Part shown: positions 25,374 to 34,559 of the stretch, piece by piece
Layout: the number at the start of each line of letters is the position of its first letter
Position numbering within the stretch: the stretch's first letter is position 1
Notes under the pieces: model-generated
What the model was told of the DNA's origin: nothing
Databases searched by the model: none
What the model saw: the letters and a program-made list of their open reading frames with translations, nothing else
DNA from: CBDCKN01 sp965219035
GTDB lineage: Bacteria > Gemmatimonadota > Gemmatimonadetes > Longimicrobiales > Gaopeijiaceae
DNA length: 64,000 nucleotides
Assembly: GCA_965219035.1 (NCBI GenBank)
Contig: CBDCMR010000003.1
Location: forward strand, 1,674,001-1,738,000
Direction of reading: 5' to 3'
Program-made: the position numbers and the translations under genes

Positions 25374-26586
25374 ATGTCTCATCCCGCGCTGCCGGCCGTG
25401 ACCGGGCTCCTGGACCATCCAGGGGTCCGAGCCGCCCGTGACCACATCATGGCCACGGACGAGCGCACGCTCGAAGATCAGGTGGAGCTCACGGAGATTC
25501 CCTCCCCGCCGTTCGGCGAGGAGGCCCGCGGGCGGCGGATGGCGGAGCTCCTCGAGGAGGCCGGGCTGATCGATCTCCGCACGGACAGCACCGGCAACGT
25601 CGTGGGGATGCGGCACGGCCTGGAAGCCGGGAGTCCGGTCGTGGTGTCGGCTCACCTGGACACCGTATTCCCCGCCGAAACGGACCTTACTGTGCGTAGC
25701 GATGACGGTGTCCTCCGGGCCCCGGGTATCTCCGACGATGGGCGGGGCCTGGCCGCGCTGGTTGCGGTGGTGAGAGCTCTCTCCGAGGCCGATGTGCCGA
25801 CCCTGAGGCCCATCCTCTTCGTGGCCACCGTGGGCGAGGAGGGGAGCCGGAGACCTGAGGGGCGTAAAGTACCTCTTCCGTGACGGGGGACCCGCCCGCG
25901 ACGCGTCCGCGTTCATCTCACTCGATGGCGCAGGCGCCCGGACGGTGGTAAACCGGGGACTCGGCGCTCGGCGTTTCCGGGTCACACTCCGCGGCCGAGG
26001 AGGGCATTCATGGGTGGACTGGGGCATCCCCAACCCGATTCACGCCCTCGGGCGGGCCGTGGGAGCCCTGGCGGACTGGCCCCCGCCGACTCGCCCGTCT
26101 CTGAGCCTCACCATCTCGCGTTTCGGGGGTGGCACAAGCGTGAACACCATCCCCGTCGAGGCCTGGGCGGAGCTCGACGTGCGGAGCGAGTCGGAGCAGC
26201 ACCTGGCGGTGGCCGAGGAGCGGGTCCGGGCCATTCTGAGACGCTCCGTGGAGGAGGAGAATTCGGGCGCAGCCGAAGAGCTGTACCGGCTCGATCTGCA
26301 GATCACGCTCATCGGCGATCGGCCTGCGGGGGCCACGGCCACCGACTCCCCGCTCGTGGAGGCGGCGCTGGCCGCGACGCGGGCCCTCGATATGGAGCCT
26401 GAGCTGGTGGCCTCTTCCACGGACGCCAACCTCCCCATGTCACTGGGAATCCCGGCCATCACCCTTGGAGCCGGAGGCGAGGCCGGTGAGACCCACACAC
26501 TGGAAGAGTGGTATCGAAACACGGGGGGACCGGAGGGAGTGTGCCGCGCGCTCAACACGGTGCTCCTGATGGCGGGAGTGACCTGA
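25374..26586 (+). CDS. M20 family metallopeptidase, frameshifted
   Basis: A di-zinc exopeptidase/amidohydrolase of about 400 residues. The first frame (start ATG 25374) carries the metal ligands VVSAHLDTVFP and ISDDGRGLAALVAVV and the catalytic base in VATVGEEG. A one-base shift near 25855 moves the protein to the second frame, which reads AGDLRGVKYLFRDGGPARDA and then GGHSWVDWGIPNPIHALGRA (dimerisation lid), ASSTDANLPMSLGIPAITLG and THTLEEWYRN (last ligand His). Everything expected is present once the shift is repaired, so a sequencing error or very recent mutation is likely. It resembles PepT/ArgE-like peptidases; substrate unknown. Confidence 0.83.
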
Positions 26587-26613
26587 CCGGACGCGCCCCG
26601 CGCGGCCCCTCCT

Positions 26614-27615
26614 CTATTGACCGCCGATGATCTCCGAGTGGTCGACGACGCTGAGCTGGCCCCGGAACGCCCGCACCCGGGAGTGAGACCCCACCAGCGA
26701 GCCCCGCAGGTCGGACCACTCGATGACGGCGTCGCTTCCGACCATGGTGTCGACCAGCGTGGAGCCCTCTATCCGAGCGCCGGACTCGACCGTGACGTTG
26801 GGCCCGAGCGTGCAACCCATGACCAACGCACCGTCCTCTACACGAACCGGCTCGATGAGGTTGGAGCCCTCGACCGTGGCGGAGTCGTCGACGCCTGCCC
26901 GGCCTCTCTCCAACAGGTACCGATTGGTGTCGAGCAGGGTCTCCTGCTTACCGCAGTCGTACCAGCCATCGACGGGAGCCACCTGGATCTTGGCTCCCTG
27001 GTCCACCATGTACTGGAAAGCGTCGGTGAGGTAGAACTCGCTGGACGGTCCCGGCTCTGAGGCCAGCGTATGGGCGATCCCCTCGAACAGAAGCCGCCAG
27101 TCTCTCATGTAGTAGAGCCCGATGTTGGCGAGCTTGGAGATGGGCTCGGAGGGCTTCTCTACGATGCGGACCATGTGGCCGTCTTCGTCGGTGAGGATGA
27201 CCCCGTAGCGCTGGTAGTCCTCCACTTCCTTGGCCCAGATGACGCCTCCGGCGGTCTCCTCGACACGGTGCACGAGAGTCAGATCGGCGTCGAAGAGGGT
27301 GTCGACGAAGAGGATCAGCACCTCGTCGTCCACGAAGGGCTCGGCCAGCGCCACGGCTCCGGCCGTTCCGTCCTGGACCTCCTGAACGACGTAGTGGGCG
27401 GTGATCTGCGGATAGGTCTCGGCGATATACGCCTCGATAACCCCCCGGAGATAGCCCACGATGAACACGATCTCCTGCACGCCGAGGTCGGCGAGATCGT
27501 CCAGGATGTAGCTCATCACCGGTCTACCGGCCACGCGTATCAGGGGCTTGGGCGTGACGTGAGTGTGGGGACGAAGGCGAGTACCCTTTCCAGCCAGTGG
27601 AATTATAGCTTTCAT
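26614..27615 (-). CDS. sugar nucleotidyltransferase with left-handed beta-helix tail
   Basis: About 333 residues. The catalytic domain begins MKAIIPLAGKGTRLRPHTHV with the G-x-G-T-R-L nucleotide loop and KPLIRVAGRPVM, then VDTLFDADLTLV (metal Asp) and VRIVEKPSEPISKLANIGLY. The C-terminal 90 residues show hexapeptide-like repeats (DSATVEGSNLIEPVRVEDGA, VESGARIEGSTLVDTM). This is the RmlA-long/GlmU-like group, producing NDP-sugars for polysaccharides; glucose-1-phosphate thymidylyl- or uridylyltransferase is most likely. ATG 27615 is chosen to match the family N-terminus; ATG 27627 is an alternative. Confidence 0.87.
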   Translation of the reverse strand: MKAIIPLAGKGTRLRPHTHVTPKPLIRVAGRPVMSYILDDLADLGVQEIVFIVGYLRGVIEAYIAETYPQITAHYVVQEVQDGTAGAVALAEPFVDDEVLILFVDTLFDADLTLVHRVEETAGGVIWAKEVEDYQRYGVILTDEDGHMVRIVEKPSEPISKLANIGLYYMRDWRLLFEGIAHTLASEPGPSSEFYLTDAFQYMVDQGAKIQVAPVDGWYDCGKQETLLDTNRYLLERGRAGVDDSATVEGSNLIEPVRVEDGALVMGCTLGPNVTVESGARIEGSTLVDTMVGSDAVIEWSDLRGSLVGSHSRVRAFRGQLSVVDHSEIIGGQ

Positions 27616-27734
27616 GTGGGCGGACATTATGGGGCGCAGGCATCCGGGGCAATCGACGAAAGGGGAACACTGGTGCGGAGTGCGGGTCAAGACATCCGCT
27701 GTCGAACGACCCCTTCCATGAATCGAGAGGGAAC

Positions 27735-28517
27735 GTGATTCGCTGCCTCCTCGCCACCTGGGCGATCGCGGGATGCGCCTCGGCTCCCGCTCCGGAGGGA
27801 CCCAACCTCGACAATCCCGGTGACCCGAGCCGAATCTACCTGTACCAGGTGGATCCTCAGGCCGTGGCGGGCGTAGCCGCCGATACGGTTGGTACAGTGG
27901 AGGTCACAGGGTACGGGGAGGTCACCGTCGACCCCGACCGGGTAGAGACCAGCTTCGCCGTAGAGACCGAAGCCGAGTCTGCCCGCGCTGCCACCACCAA
28001 GAACGCGGAGCGCATGGAGGCCGTGATCGCGGCCCTCCGGGACACCGAGCTGGAGGGTCTGCGAATCGAGACGCACGGCTACAACCTCCAGCCGAGGTAT
28101 CGCAGAGCCAACTCTAACGAGCCCCGGGCAAACCGGATCGTGGGCTATCAGGCGCTGAATAACGTTCGCGTGAGCGTGGCCGACATCTCGACCGCGGGTC
28201 CTCTCATCGACGCGGCCATCGATGCCGGCGCCAACCGGGTCGCGAGCCTCGTGTTCCTGGCCACTGAGACAGAACAGGCTCGTCTGGAAGCCCTACGCAT
28301 GGCCGTGGAAAACGCCCGCCGAGAGGCCGAGATCATCGCCCAGGCCATGGGCGTGCCCCTCGGGCCACCCCTCGAGGTCAGGGGCACACCCGCCCCCGTT
28401 CCACGATTGCAGGCCCGGGCCAGTCTGGCCATGGCCGCCGAAGCGCTGACACCGGTGGAGCCGACACGGCAGACGGTCCGAGCCACCGTCACCATTCGAT
28501 ATCGCCTTGGAGGCTAA
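27735..28517 (+). CDS. SIMPL (DUF541) domain lipoprotein
   Basis: A 260-residue exported protein starting at GTG 27735 with a lipobox (AIAGC). The SIMPL domain shows EVTGYGEVTVDPDRVETSFA, TKNAERMEAVIAALRD, RIETHGYNLQPRYR, the central YQALNNVRVSVADISTAGPL, and QARLEALRMAVENARREAEI. The family is periplasmic or cell-surface with no defined chemistry; some members are linked to oxidative stress. It ends against the ribosome-binding site of the DUF1499 gene. Confidence 0.88.
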   Translation: MIRCLLATWAIAGCASAPAPEGPNLDNPGDPSRIYLYQVDPQAVAGVAADTVGTVEVTGYGEVTVDPDRVETSFAVETEAESARAATTKNAERMEAVIAALRDTELEGLRIETHGYNLQPRYRRANSNEPRANRIVGYQALNNVRVSVADISTAGPLIDAAIDAGANRVASLVFLATETEQARLEALRMAVENARREAEIIAQAMGVPLGPPLEVRGTPAPVPRLQARASLAMAAEALTPVEPTRQTVRATVTIRYRLGG

Positions 28518-28521
28518 CCGG

Positions 28522-28959
28522 TTGCTGAGAGAACGCCTCGAGCGAGCCTTCATCACGAATCGGGCCGAGACCGACCCCCGGTCCGACGATCCTCGACTTC
28601 TGGGGCGAACCTACGCCATTCCCTTCGATCAGGTCTGGATCGCGTGTCTCGATCTGGTCGAGCGGCATCGACGCTGGACCCTGCTCCAGGCCAACGACCT
28701 GGACGGCTACCTAAGGGTCGAGTGCCAGACCCTGGTCTTCGAGTTCATCGACGATTTCGAGATCCGGATCGGCCTGGACGAGCACGCCATGACGCGGGTC
28801 GACGTTAAATCCCGGTCCCGCAAGGGTAGGGCGGATCTGGGGACCAACGCCCGCCGCATCGGCCGCTTCTTGCGGCGCCTCGATCGGATTCTGGATGCCC
28901 AAGACGGGGCGATCCTGGATCCCACTCACCCGGAGACGTGGAGCGCGGAAGCTGGATGA
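28522..28959 (+). CDS. DUF1499 domain protein
   Basis: About 145 residues. A TTG start at 28522 is preferred since GGAGG lies 8 bp upstream; the GGAGG overlaps the stop of the previous gene. Family pattern: PFDQVWIACLDLVERHRRWT, VFEFIDDFEIRIGLDEHAMT, RVDVKSRSRKGRADLGTNAR and RIGRFLRRLDR. The family has no established function; members often lie near membrane proteins. The next gene starts within its stop codon (ATGA). Confidence 0.85.
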   Translation: MLRERLERAFITNRAETDPRSDDPRLLGRTYAIPFDQVWIACLDLVERHRRWTLLQANDLDGYLRVECQTLVFEFIDDFEIRIGLDEHAMTRVDVKSRSRKGRADLGTNARRIGRFLRRLDRILDAQDGAILDPTHPETWSAEAG

Positions 28960-29903
28960 CGGGCGGAAGCTCCGTTCGATTCCGGGCCCTCCTCGCAGTG
29001 TGCTTCCTCCTGACCGGATGTGGTCAGGACGCTCCCCAACCTCGGGCGGCGGCTCAGGGACCCCCACCCGACGCCGATCCCGACCGAAACCTCGACGACC
29101 GGGTTTACGAACGGAACGTCGTATTCATGACGGCTGGCGCGGACAGCACCATCATTGTCCCGTGGCTCTTCCGATCCTCCGCCTCCGAGCGGGGCGTCGA
29201 GCGAATCGCGGAAGGGTGGCTCGCACGAGCCGGGCTCTGGGAGCCCTTCTTCAACGACCGATGGGACTCTCCATTGACGCGGTCCCCGTTTCGCATCCAC
29301 CCGCGCGGCGCCATGGATCTGGTGGTGGGCCCGGAGGATGTCCTCGAGGAGATTCTCTACGAGGATGGCCCCAGGCAGCTGGAGGTCATCATTGACGAGG
29401 GGATGTCGGACTGGAGCGGAGGTCGAGGGGAGACCTTCCGCATTCATCAAGGCGCCGTTCACTTCGGGAATCTGCGGATCGAAGGCATGGTCCTCGACAT
29501 GAGCCGGGCTCACCTTCGGGAGGGCCCGGTTCCCGGCGAGTGGATGTTCCTCACGGGTCCCGGGCATCTGGCTCTCATGATCGAGGAGACAGGCGGATCC
29601 CCGAGCTACACGGCCTGGGGCAGACGAGGTGAGGAGGAGTATCGCTGGCCGGAGATGGAGGTGGAGTGGAGCTCGGTACGATCGTTCGAGGAGGCGCGGC
29701 GTGACGTTCCGGTGGCTTGGGAGATCCGGTCCACCGACGGGGAGATGGAGCTCTCGCTCCTCAGCACCGGCATGGAGCTACGCTCCGTGGCGGGAGAAGG
29801 ACCGCTCCTTCCTGTGGAGGGCCTCCATCAGGTCTCCGGCCCCCTCGTCATAACAGGGGATTCCCTGGAGGTGCGGGGGCTCGTGCGCCACGTACAGCGT
29901 TAG
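28956..29903 (+). CDS. lipoprotein of unknown function
   Basis: About 315 residues from ATG 28956, which overlaps the DUF1499 stop (ATGA). A signal peptide with lipobox (LLAVCFLLTGC) is followed by a mature protein rich in short beta-like segments (FRIHPRGAMDLVVGPEDVLE, RIHQGAVHFGNLRIEGMVLD). I do not recognise the family. It belongs to a four-gene series (SIMPL, DUF1499, this, DUF445) that looks like an envelope operon. Confidence 0.7.
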   Translation: MTGGSSVRFRALLAVCFLLTGCGQDAPQPRAAAQGPPPDADPDRNLDDRVYERNVVFMTAGADSTIIVPWLFRSSASERGVERIAEGWLARAGLWEPFFNDRWDSPLTRSPFRIHPRGAMDLVVGPEDVLEEILYEDGPRQLEVIIDEGMSDWSGGRGETFRIHQGAVHFGNLRIEGMVLDMSRAHLREGPVPGEWMFLTGPGHLALMIEETGGSPSYTAWGRRGEEEYRWPEMEVEWSSVRSFEEARRDVPVAWEIRSTDGEMELSLLSTGMELRSVAGEGPLLPVEGLHQVSGPLVITGDSLEVRGLVRHVQR

Positions 29904-29917
29904 AAAAAGGTAGCTGC

Positions 29918-31486
29918 GTGCCCGACGAGCTGACCCGCGCGCTGATCACCATCGCCTTCGGAGCCCTCGCAGGAGGGCTCACCAACTCGGTGGCGATCTG
30001 GATGCTCTTCCATCCCTACGAGGCCCCGTGCGTCGGGAGCCGGGACCTCAAGATGCTCCAGGGGGCCATTCCCAAGAACCAGCCTCGCCTGGCGGCCGCC
30101 GTGGGACGTACCGTGGGCACGCGCCTCCTCACCGAAGAGGATCTGGGAGAGATCTTCGGCGATCAGGAGTTCCGGGCCGCCTTCGACGGCCACCTCTCCG
30201 GCTTCCTGGACGCCCTCCTCCACAGGGAGAGGGGCTCGGTGCGTGACCTCATTCCCGAGGACATGCACGAGCAGGTTGAGGGGATCGTGGACGACGTGGC
30301 GACGTTCGGACTCGAGCGCCTGCACGAGTACCTGCAGTCGGACCGCTTCGCCGACACGGTCTCGGCGCGAGCCGGGGACATCGTCCACTCCATCGCTGAC
30401 GAGCAGGTGGCGGGCATCCTGACGCCCGCCCGCGAGGGGGCCATCTCGGAGGCCGTGGACGACTGGATCACGGGAGCGGTCGAAAGCGAGGACTTCAGCC
30501 GGGCCATCGACGAATACCTGGATCGCGCGGCCCGGAGGCTCCTGGAGCCCCGGCGCACCTTCGAAGAGGTCCTTCCGCTGGGCCTGGTGGGGGCCGTCGA
30601 GAAGGGCATCACCGCCTACCTCCCGCTCGCGATCCAGCGCCTGGGGTCACTGCTGGAGGATAAGGAGGCGCGCGCGAAGTTCGAGACCTTCATCCACGAC
30701 CTCCTCCATCGCTTCCTCGGCGACCTCAAGTTCCATCAGAGGGTGGTCGCCAAGCTCATCATCACCGAGTCAACTGTGGACATGGTCCTGGACACCATCG
30801 AGGCCGAAGGGGCGGAGCGCCTAGCTGAGATACTCCAGGAGGAGGCAATACAGGACGCCATGGCCCGGGGGATCAACGACGCCATCGTGGACTTCCTGAG
30901 GCGGCCCGTAACGTCGGTGCTCGGAGAACCAGACGACCCCAGCGTGGTGGACGCTCGGACGACGGTGGTGGGATGGTTCGTCGGTCTTGCACAGGACCCC
31001 ACGTCGCGCAGCTTCGTGGTCGAGAAGCTCGAGGTGGCGCTGGAAAAGGTGGGGGCCCGGACGTGGGGCGAGGTGTTCGAAAAGCTGCCGCCCGACCGGG
31101 TGGCCGAGTGGCTGGTGGCCGGGGCACGGAGTGAGGCGGCGACCACCCTCTACCGGGAGGCCGCGAGCCGGCTCTCGAAGAACATCCTGGAGCGCCCCAT
31201 CGGGACTCCCGCCAACTGGCTCCCCGAGGGAGCCTCCCGAACCGCCGAACAGACCCTCGGCAACCCGGTCTGGGAGTGGCTTCAGACCCAGGTGCCCGAC
31301 GTGGTGCAGCAGATCGACGTTGCCGGACGTGTGGAGGAGAAGGTCCTGGCCTTCCCGCCCGCCAAGATGGAGGAGCTCGTCAAAAAGGTGACGCACAAGG
31401 AGCTCAAGATCATCGTGCGGCTGGGCTATCTGCTGGGGGGCTTCATCGGGATCGCTCTGGTGATCCTGAACAGCCTCTGGGGCTGA
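29918..31486 (+). CDS. DUF445 family membrane protein
   Basis: A 522-residue protein starting at GTG 29918, with AAAAAGG upstream. An N-terminal hydrophobic segment (LITIAFGALAGGLTNSVAIW, followed by MLFHPYEAP) is the family hallmark. A long mostly helical region and a C-terminal membrane segment (LGYLLGGFIGIALVILNSLW) follow, so both ends are anchored. YheB/YjiN-type proteins of this family have no proven function. The gene ends the four-gene series and is followed by a small CAGCC-TCTGG-GGCTG hairpin over its stop. Confidence 0.88.
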   Translation: MPDELTRALITIAFGALAGGLTNSVAIWMLFHPYEAPCVGSRDLKMLQGAIPKNQPRLAAAVGRTVGTRLLTEEDLGEIFGDQEFRAAFDGHLSGFLDALLHRERGSVRDLIPEDMHEQVEGIVDDVATFGLERLHEYLQSDRFADTVSARAGDIVHSIADEQVAGILTPAREGAISEAVDDWITGAVESEDFSRAIDEYLDRAARRLLEPRRTFEEVLPLGLVGAVEKGITAYLPLAIQRLGSLLEDKEARAKFETFIHDLLHRFLGDLKFHQRVVAKLIITESTVDMVLDTIEAEGAERLAEILQEEAIQDAMARGINDAIVDFLRRPVTSVLGEPDDPSVVDARTTVVGWFVGLAQDPTSRSFVVEKLEVALEKVGARTWGEVFEKLPPDRVAEWLVAGARSEAATTLYREAASRLSKNILERPIGTPANWLPEGASRTAEQTLGNPVWEWLQTQVPDVVQQIDVAGRVEEKVLAFPPAKMEELVKKVTHKELKIIVRLGYLLGGFIGIALVILNSLWG

Positions 31487-31522
31487 TGAGCGAGGACTTC
31501 ACGCCCTAGGGGGCTCAGGACA

Positions 31523-31780
31523 CTAGTCTTCCGAGCGCTTCTGCGACGGGTCCCGGGCGACGGCCGTCTTGAAGCGCCGGCGCTCACGCCGTCGCTCGGA
31601 GGCCCGCTCTCCTACCTTGATGTAGTTGAGCCACATGAAGTGGCGCTTGGCCTTCCGGGGCCGCCCTTTGCCCATACGGGCGGAGACTTCTTCGGGTGAT
31701 TGGGTGTAGCGAGTGCCCCCCAGGTAGATCCCCAGGGCGAGCGCAGCCACACCCACCAGGATCTTGAGAAAGAGGACCAA
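31523..31780 (-). CDS. small membrane protein
   Basis: An 85-residue protein with one N-terminal transmembrane helix (VLFLKILVGVAALALGIYLG) and a strongly basic cytoplasmic tail (GERASERRRERRRFKTAVAR). It starts at TTG 31780 with GGAG 7 bp upstream. The stop codon lies in GGACACTAG, which matches the end of the boundary repeat over 8-9 bp. No family recognised. Confidence 0.6.
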   Translation of the reverse strand: MVLFLKILVGVAALALGIYLGGTRYTQSPEEVSARMGKGRPRKAKRHFMWLNYIKVGERASERRRERRRFKTAVARDPSQKRSED

Positions 31781-31814
31781 CTTTGTCTCCGGTTGGGTCG
31801 GGTCGCTTCGACCG

Positions 31815-31961
31815 TCAGGCCCGTCCGATGGACTCCAAGAGGAGGAGGGCCAGACCCGTTGCCAGAATGATGGCCACGGCCGTGGTGCCTACCGTCACCA
31901 ATCCCACGACCGTCCAGAACACGATGTGGATGAAGTTGTAGCCACCCGGAAGAAGATGCAT
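31815..31961 (-). CDS. 48-residue single-span membrane protein
   Basis: The frame MHLLPGGYNFIHIVFWTVVG continues into LVTVGTTAVAIILATGLALL and ends at TGA 31815. Its hydrophobic composition and good codon use differ from random frames here. It lies upstream of and in line with the 31523-31780 membrane protein, so they may be co-transcribed. The ribosome-binding site is weak. Confidence 0.5.
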   Translation of the reverse strand: MHLLPGGYNFIHIVFWTVVGLVTVGTTAVAIILATGLALLLLESIGRA

Positions 31962-32051
31962 CGCTCTGTGTATTGAGGTTCCAGTCGCCTACGCCTCCGG
32001 AATATGCGGAAGGCGCGATCGGTCTTCAATGGGCCGTCGTCAGTCGGGCCT

Positions 32052-32540
32052 TTACCCGTGCGGGTGGGCATCGTGACCGGCCGAATCCCTGCCGACCTCC
32101 ACCCTCTTCTTCGCGTCCGCCAGATAGCCCGGAGACAGGTCCAGAAGGTTGCAGACCTTCCTCAGAAGGGACTCCTCGTGGCTCGACAGCTCGCCATCGG
32201 CGTAGACGAGCCCCCACATGACCTCCATCAGGACCATCTTTTGCCCCAGAGAGTAGTTGGCCTTGATGAGCTTGGTGAATTGATAGAGGTCCACTGCCTC
32301 CCCCCGGGCCAGCTCGGCCAGCTTGATGAGCGCCTCGGCGTGATCCTCGTCGAGTCCGTACTGCCTCCGCACAGCCGAGGTCACGTGCCGCCTTTCTTCC
32401 TCCGTGAACTCGTCATCCGAGTAGGCGAGCTCGATGAGGAGGGCGCACGCGGCCAGGCGTATGTCCTCGTCACCCAACTCCTTCTCGCCGGCCGGAGGGG
32501 TCATGGAAGAGCCGAAAAATGATTTTATGGCATCAAGCAT
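32052..32540 (-). CDS. TerB family protein
   Basis: A 162-residue acidic, all-helical protein of the TerB/DjlA N-terminal type: LAACALLIELAYSDDEFTEE with the acidic loop, then EERRHVTSAVRRQYGLDEDH and a second copy of the pattern, VLMEVMWGLVYADGELSSHE with EESLLRKVCNLLDLS. TerB domains bind metal and form complexes at the membrane inner face. Despite the family's tellurite name, nothing here indicates tellurite resistance. It is a single gene. Confidence 0.88.
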   Translation of the reverse strand: MLDAIKSFFGSSMTPPAGEKELGDEDIRLAACALLIELAYSDDEFTEEERRHVTSAVRRQYGLDEDHAEALIKLAELARGEAVDLYQFTKLIKANYSLGQKMVLMEVMWGLVYADGELSSHEESLLRKVCNLLDLSPGYLADAKKRVEVGRDSAGHDAHPHG

Positions 32541-32646
32541 CGATCGCTCCTTGCCTCGATCGCTGATGCGGTGGCCGCAGGGTCCGATTCAAACTCGGGG
32601 ATGATGCTAACGCGGCGCCGGAGTCTGGGCCAGGTGGCCGGCCCTC

Positions 32647-32677
32647 GTGTGGTGTCCCACAAGTGTCTAGGCCACTA
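32647..32677 (+). repeat. gene-boundary repeat, copy D
   Basis: Plus-strand GTGTGGTGTCCCACAAGTG then TCTAGGCCACTA. It has the sequence of copy C but the opposite orientation relative to the gene it terminates: the last CTA is the TAG stop of the ABC permease. With the flanking bases its far end reads CACTAG, and the related copies begin CTAGTG, so a full copy has inverted ends. Confidence 0.7.
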
Positions 32678-34374
32678 GAGCTCCAGCGCTCGCACCTTCC
32701 GCACCCCGGCCCTGAGGGGAAGGACAATGGAGATGGCTGTCAAAACGAGGGCGCCCGAGGCCCCCATGACGAGGGGCAGGATCCCCGCCGACCCGCCCTC
32801 CGCCTGGAAGCGAACCAGCAGGAGGCGGTACACGGGCCACGCAAGGAGGACCACGACACCGATCAGGTAGCTGACGGCCGCCATCATGAACATGAGACCC
32901 CCGAAGGACGTAGGAATCTCGGCCATGTTGTCGGTGTCGTAGTTCGGATAGAGGGCCCCGAACCCGAGGGCCAGAGCCGTCACGGCCAGGGTGATGCCGA
33001 TCATGGCCACGGTGGTGATCACCAGGATCAGCGTCGTCGCCTCGAGGATGATGTTCGTGATCACGATGAGGGGGAGAGCCACAAGAAGAAGGGGGATGGT
33101 TCCCACCCAGTACTTCGTCAGGAACAGGGTACGTATATCGAGGGGCGACGACCTCAACAGCCACGTCATCCTACCTTCCAGGGACATACCCGGGAATACG
33201 AACCGGGCAGCGATGGCGGCAACCACGAATCCCGCGAGCCCCAGGTTCAGGAAGGAAACGGCGTTGATGAGGAAGAAGGAGACCTGCTCACCGGTGTAGA
33301 GCGGGAGCACCTTGATGTTGTAGACGTACACCACCACCAGGACGCCCAAGAGGATCAGCTGCGACCACTGAGTAGCGTCCCGGAAGAAGACCCGGATCTC
33401 CTTGGCCACGAGCTGGCGGGTCGCGGGAGCGGTCCATCCGAAGCACCTATCCAGCTTGGTCGTCCGGACCCGGTCCTCCTTGGGCTCGGCACCCTCCTGG
33501 GCCCGGGTGAATCCCGACCGAAAGAAGCGATCGTGGAGCCAGGCGCCCCTACAAAGACGGCAGCGGCCGTGCTCCACAGGAGCCAGAACGGGAACGGATC
33601 GAACACCCCGTTGAGGTGGGACATGAGCGTGCCCGCTACCCACTCGTTGGGGAGCCAGGGAGACGTCGGCGACCTCAGCACCGCCATGAAGTCCACCAGG
33701 TCGCGGAACTCCTCAGGACTCACGAGGCGCTCCGGCCGGAGGAACCGGAAGAGGACCACCACGCCCGCCGCAGCGAAAAGCCCGATGAGAGCCAGGAGTT
33801 CTCTGGCGCGCCGGGCAGGGAACACGTTCACGAGGATGAGTGTGAAAGCCGTCCCGAGAACGGCTGGGATCACCAGGTACGGGATCAGCGTGACGACGGC
33901 GAGACCGTAAAAGGACCATCCGGCTCCGTACACCACTCCGTAGGCCGCCAGGAGCGGAATCGCCAGGAGCGCCACCATCCAAGAGGAGTCCACGATCGTC
34001 TCCACGAGCCGAGCCCCGTAGAGCCTCACGGAGTCCACGGGCGAAGCCACGAGGAGCTCCATGTCCTTCGAGAGGAAGTACGTCGAGAGCGCGGTGATGA
34101 CGTTGGAGAGGAGTAGGATCATCAGGAAGGTCAGGAGCGCCAGCCCGAGCAGCTTCCCCGCCAGCAGGTCGCCAATGCCCTGGGTTCCCCGGAAGTACAG
34201 CAGCATCCGGAAGATAACCGCGAAGATGAACGACCAGAAGAACAGCCCGACGAAGGCGAGCACGCCCCACTTGAAGAGGTGTCCCTCCTCGCTCTTGGTC
34301 CGGTGGAGCTTCGACCGGATCTTCGGCCCGAGCAGCCAGAGGATCCCGGGACCGCGAAAGGTGATGCCGTTCAC
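32675..34374 (-). CDS. ABC exporter permease, frameshifted
   Basis: A polytopic membrane protein of about 565 residues in two frames. The N-terminal half, from GTG 34374 (VNGITFRGPGILWLLG), holds six to seven hydrophobic segments. At about 33541 the reading moves by one base (STAAAVFVG then AWLHDRFFRSGF). The second half, with LVAKEIRVFFRDATQWSQLI and six more segments, ends at TAG 32675. The break falls in a G/C run (AGGGGCGCC), so a sequencing error is plausible. It is the membrane part of the exporter whose ATPase is the next gene upstream. The start is unusual: it abuts the MITE-like element between the two genes, so the original start may have been altered. Substrate unknown. Confidence 0.82.
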
Positions 34375-34559
34375 TAGTGTTCCGTTTCCGAAGTTCGCGA
34401 GCCACCAAGAGGGTCGGGGCGCCGTCGGATCAAGGCGGGACGACGCGGCGTAGCGCAAGCGGGCACCGCGCGAAGCGTGGTCGTCAGGAGTGCCAACGCC
34501 GAGCCCACGGATGCACCGTGCCCTCGACTGGCCGAGACACTTTGGAAACGGGACACTAG
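34374..34559. mobile_element. 186-bp MITE-like element with inverted ends
   Basis: CTAGTGTTCCGTTTCCGAAGT at the left (34374-34394, read without its first base in the comparison) pairs with the right end, whose minus strand reads TAGTGTCCCGTTTCCAAAGT (34539-34558); 18 of 20 positions agree. Both ends close with CTAG. There is no open frame of its own. It lies between the ATPase and permease genes, provides the ATPase stop codon, and touches the permease GTG. The right end continues AAGTGTCTCGGCCAGTCGAG, which recurs at 43487-43507. Confidence 0.6.
34523..34558 (-). repeat. gene-boundary repeat, copy A
   Basis: A 36-bp sequence (minus strand TAGTGTCCCGTTTCCAAAGT then GTCTCGGCCAGTCGAG) that matches 43472-43507 in 33 of 36 positions. 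Its first three bases are the stop codon of the ABC ATPase. Confidence 0.8.

Noticed and set aside
30028..30246. Short plus-strand frames inside the DUF445 gene
   Set aside because: Shadow frames of a clear membrane protein; no independent start or family.
32052..32540. TerB as evidence for a tellurite-resistance operon
   Set aside because: TerB domains are widespread; no terC, terD or other ter genes are nearby.
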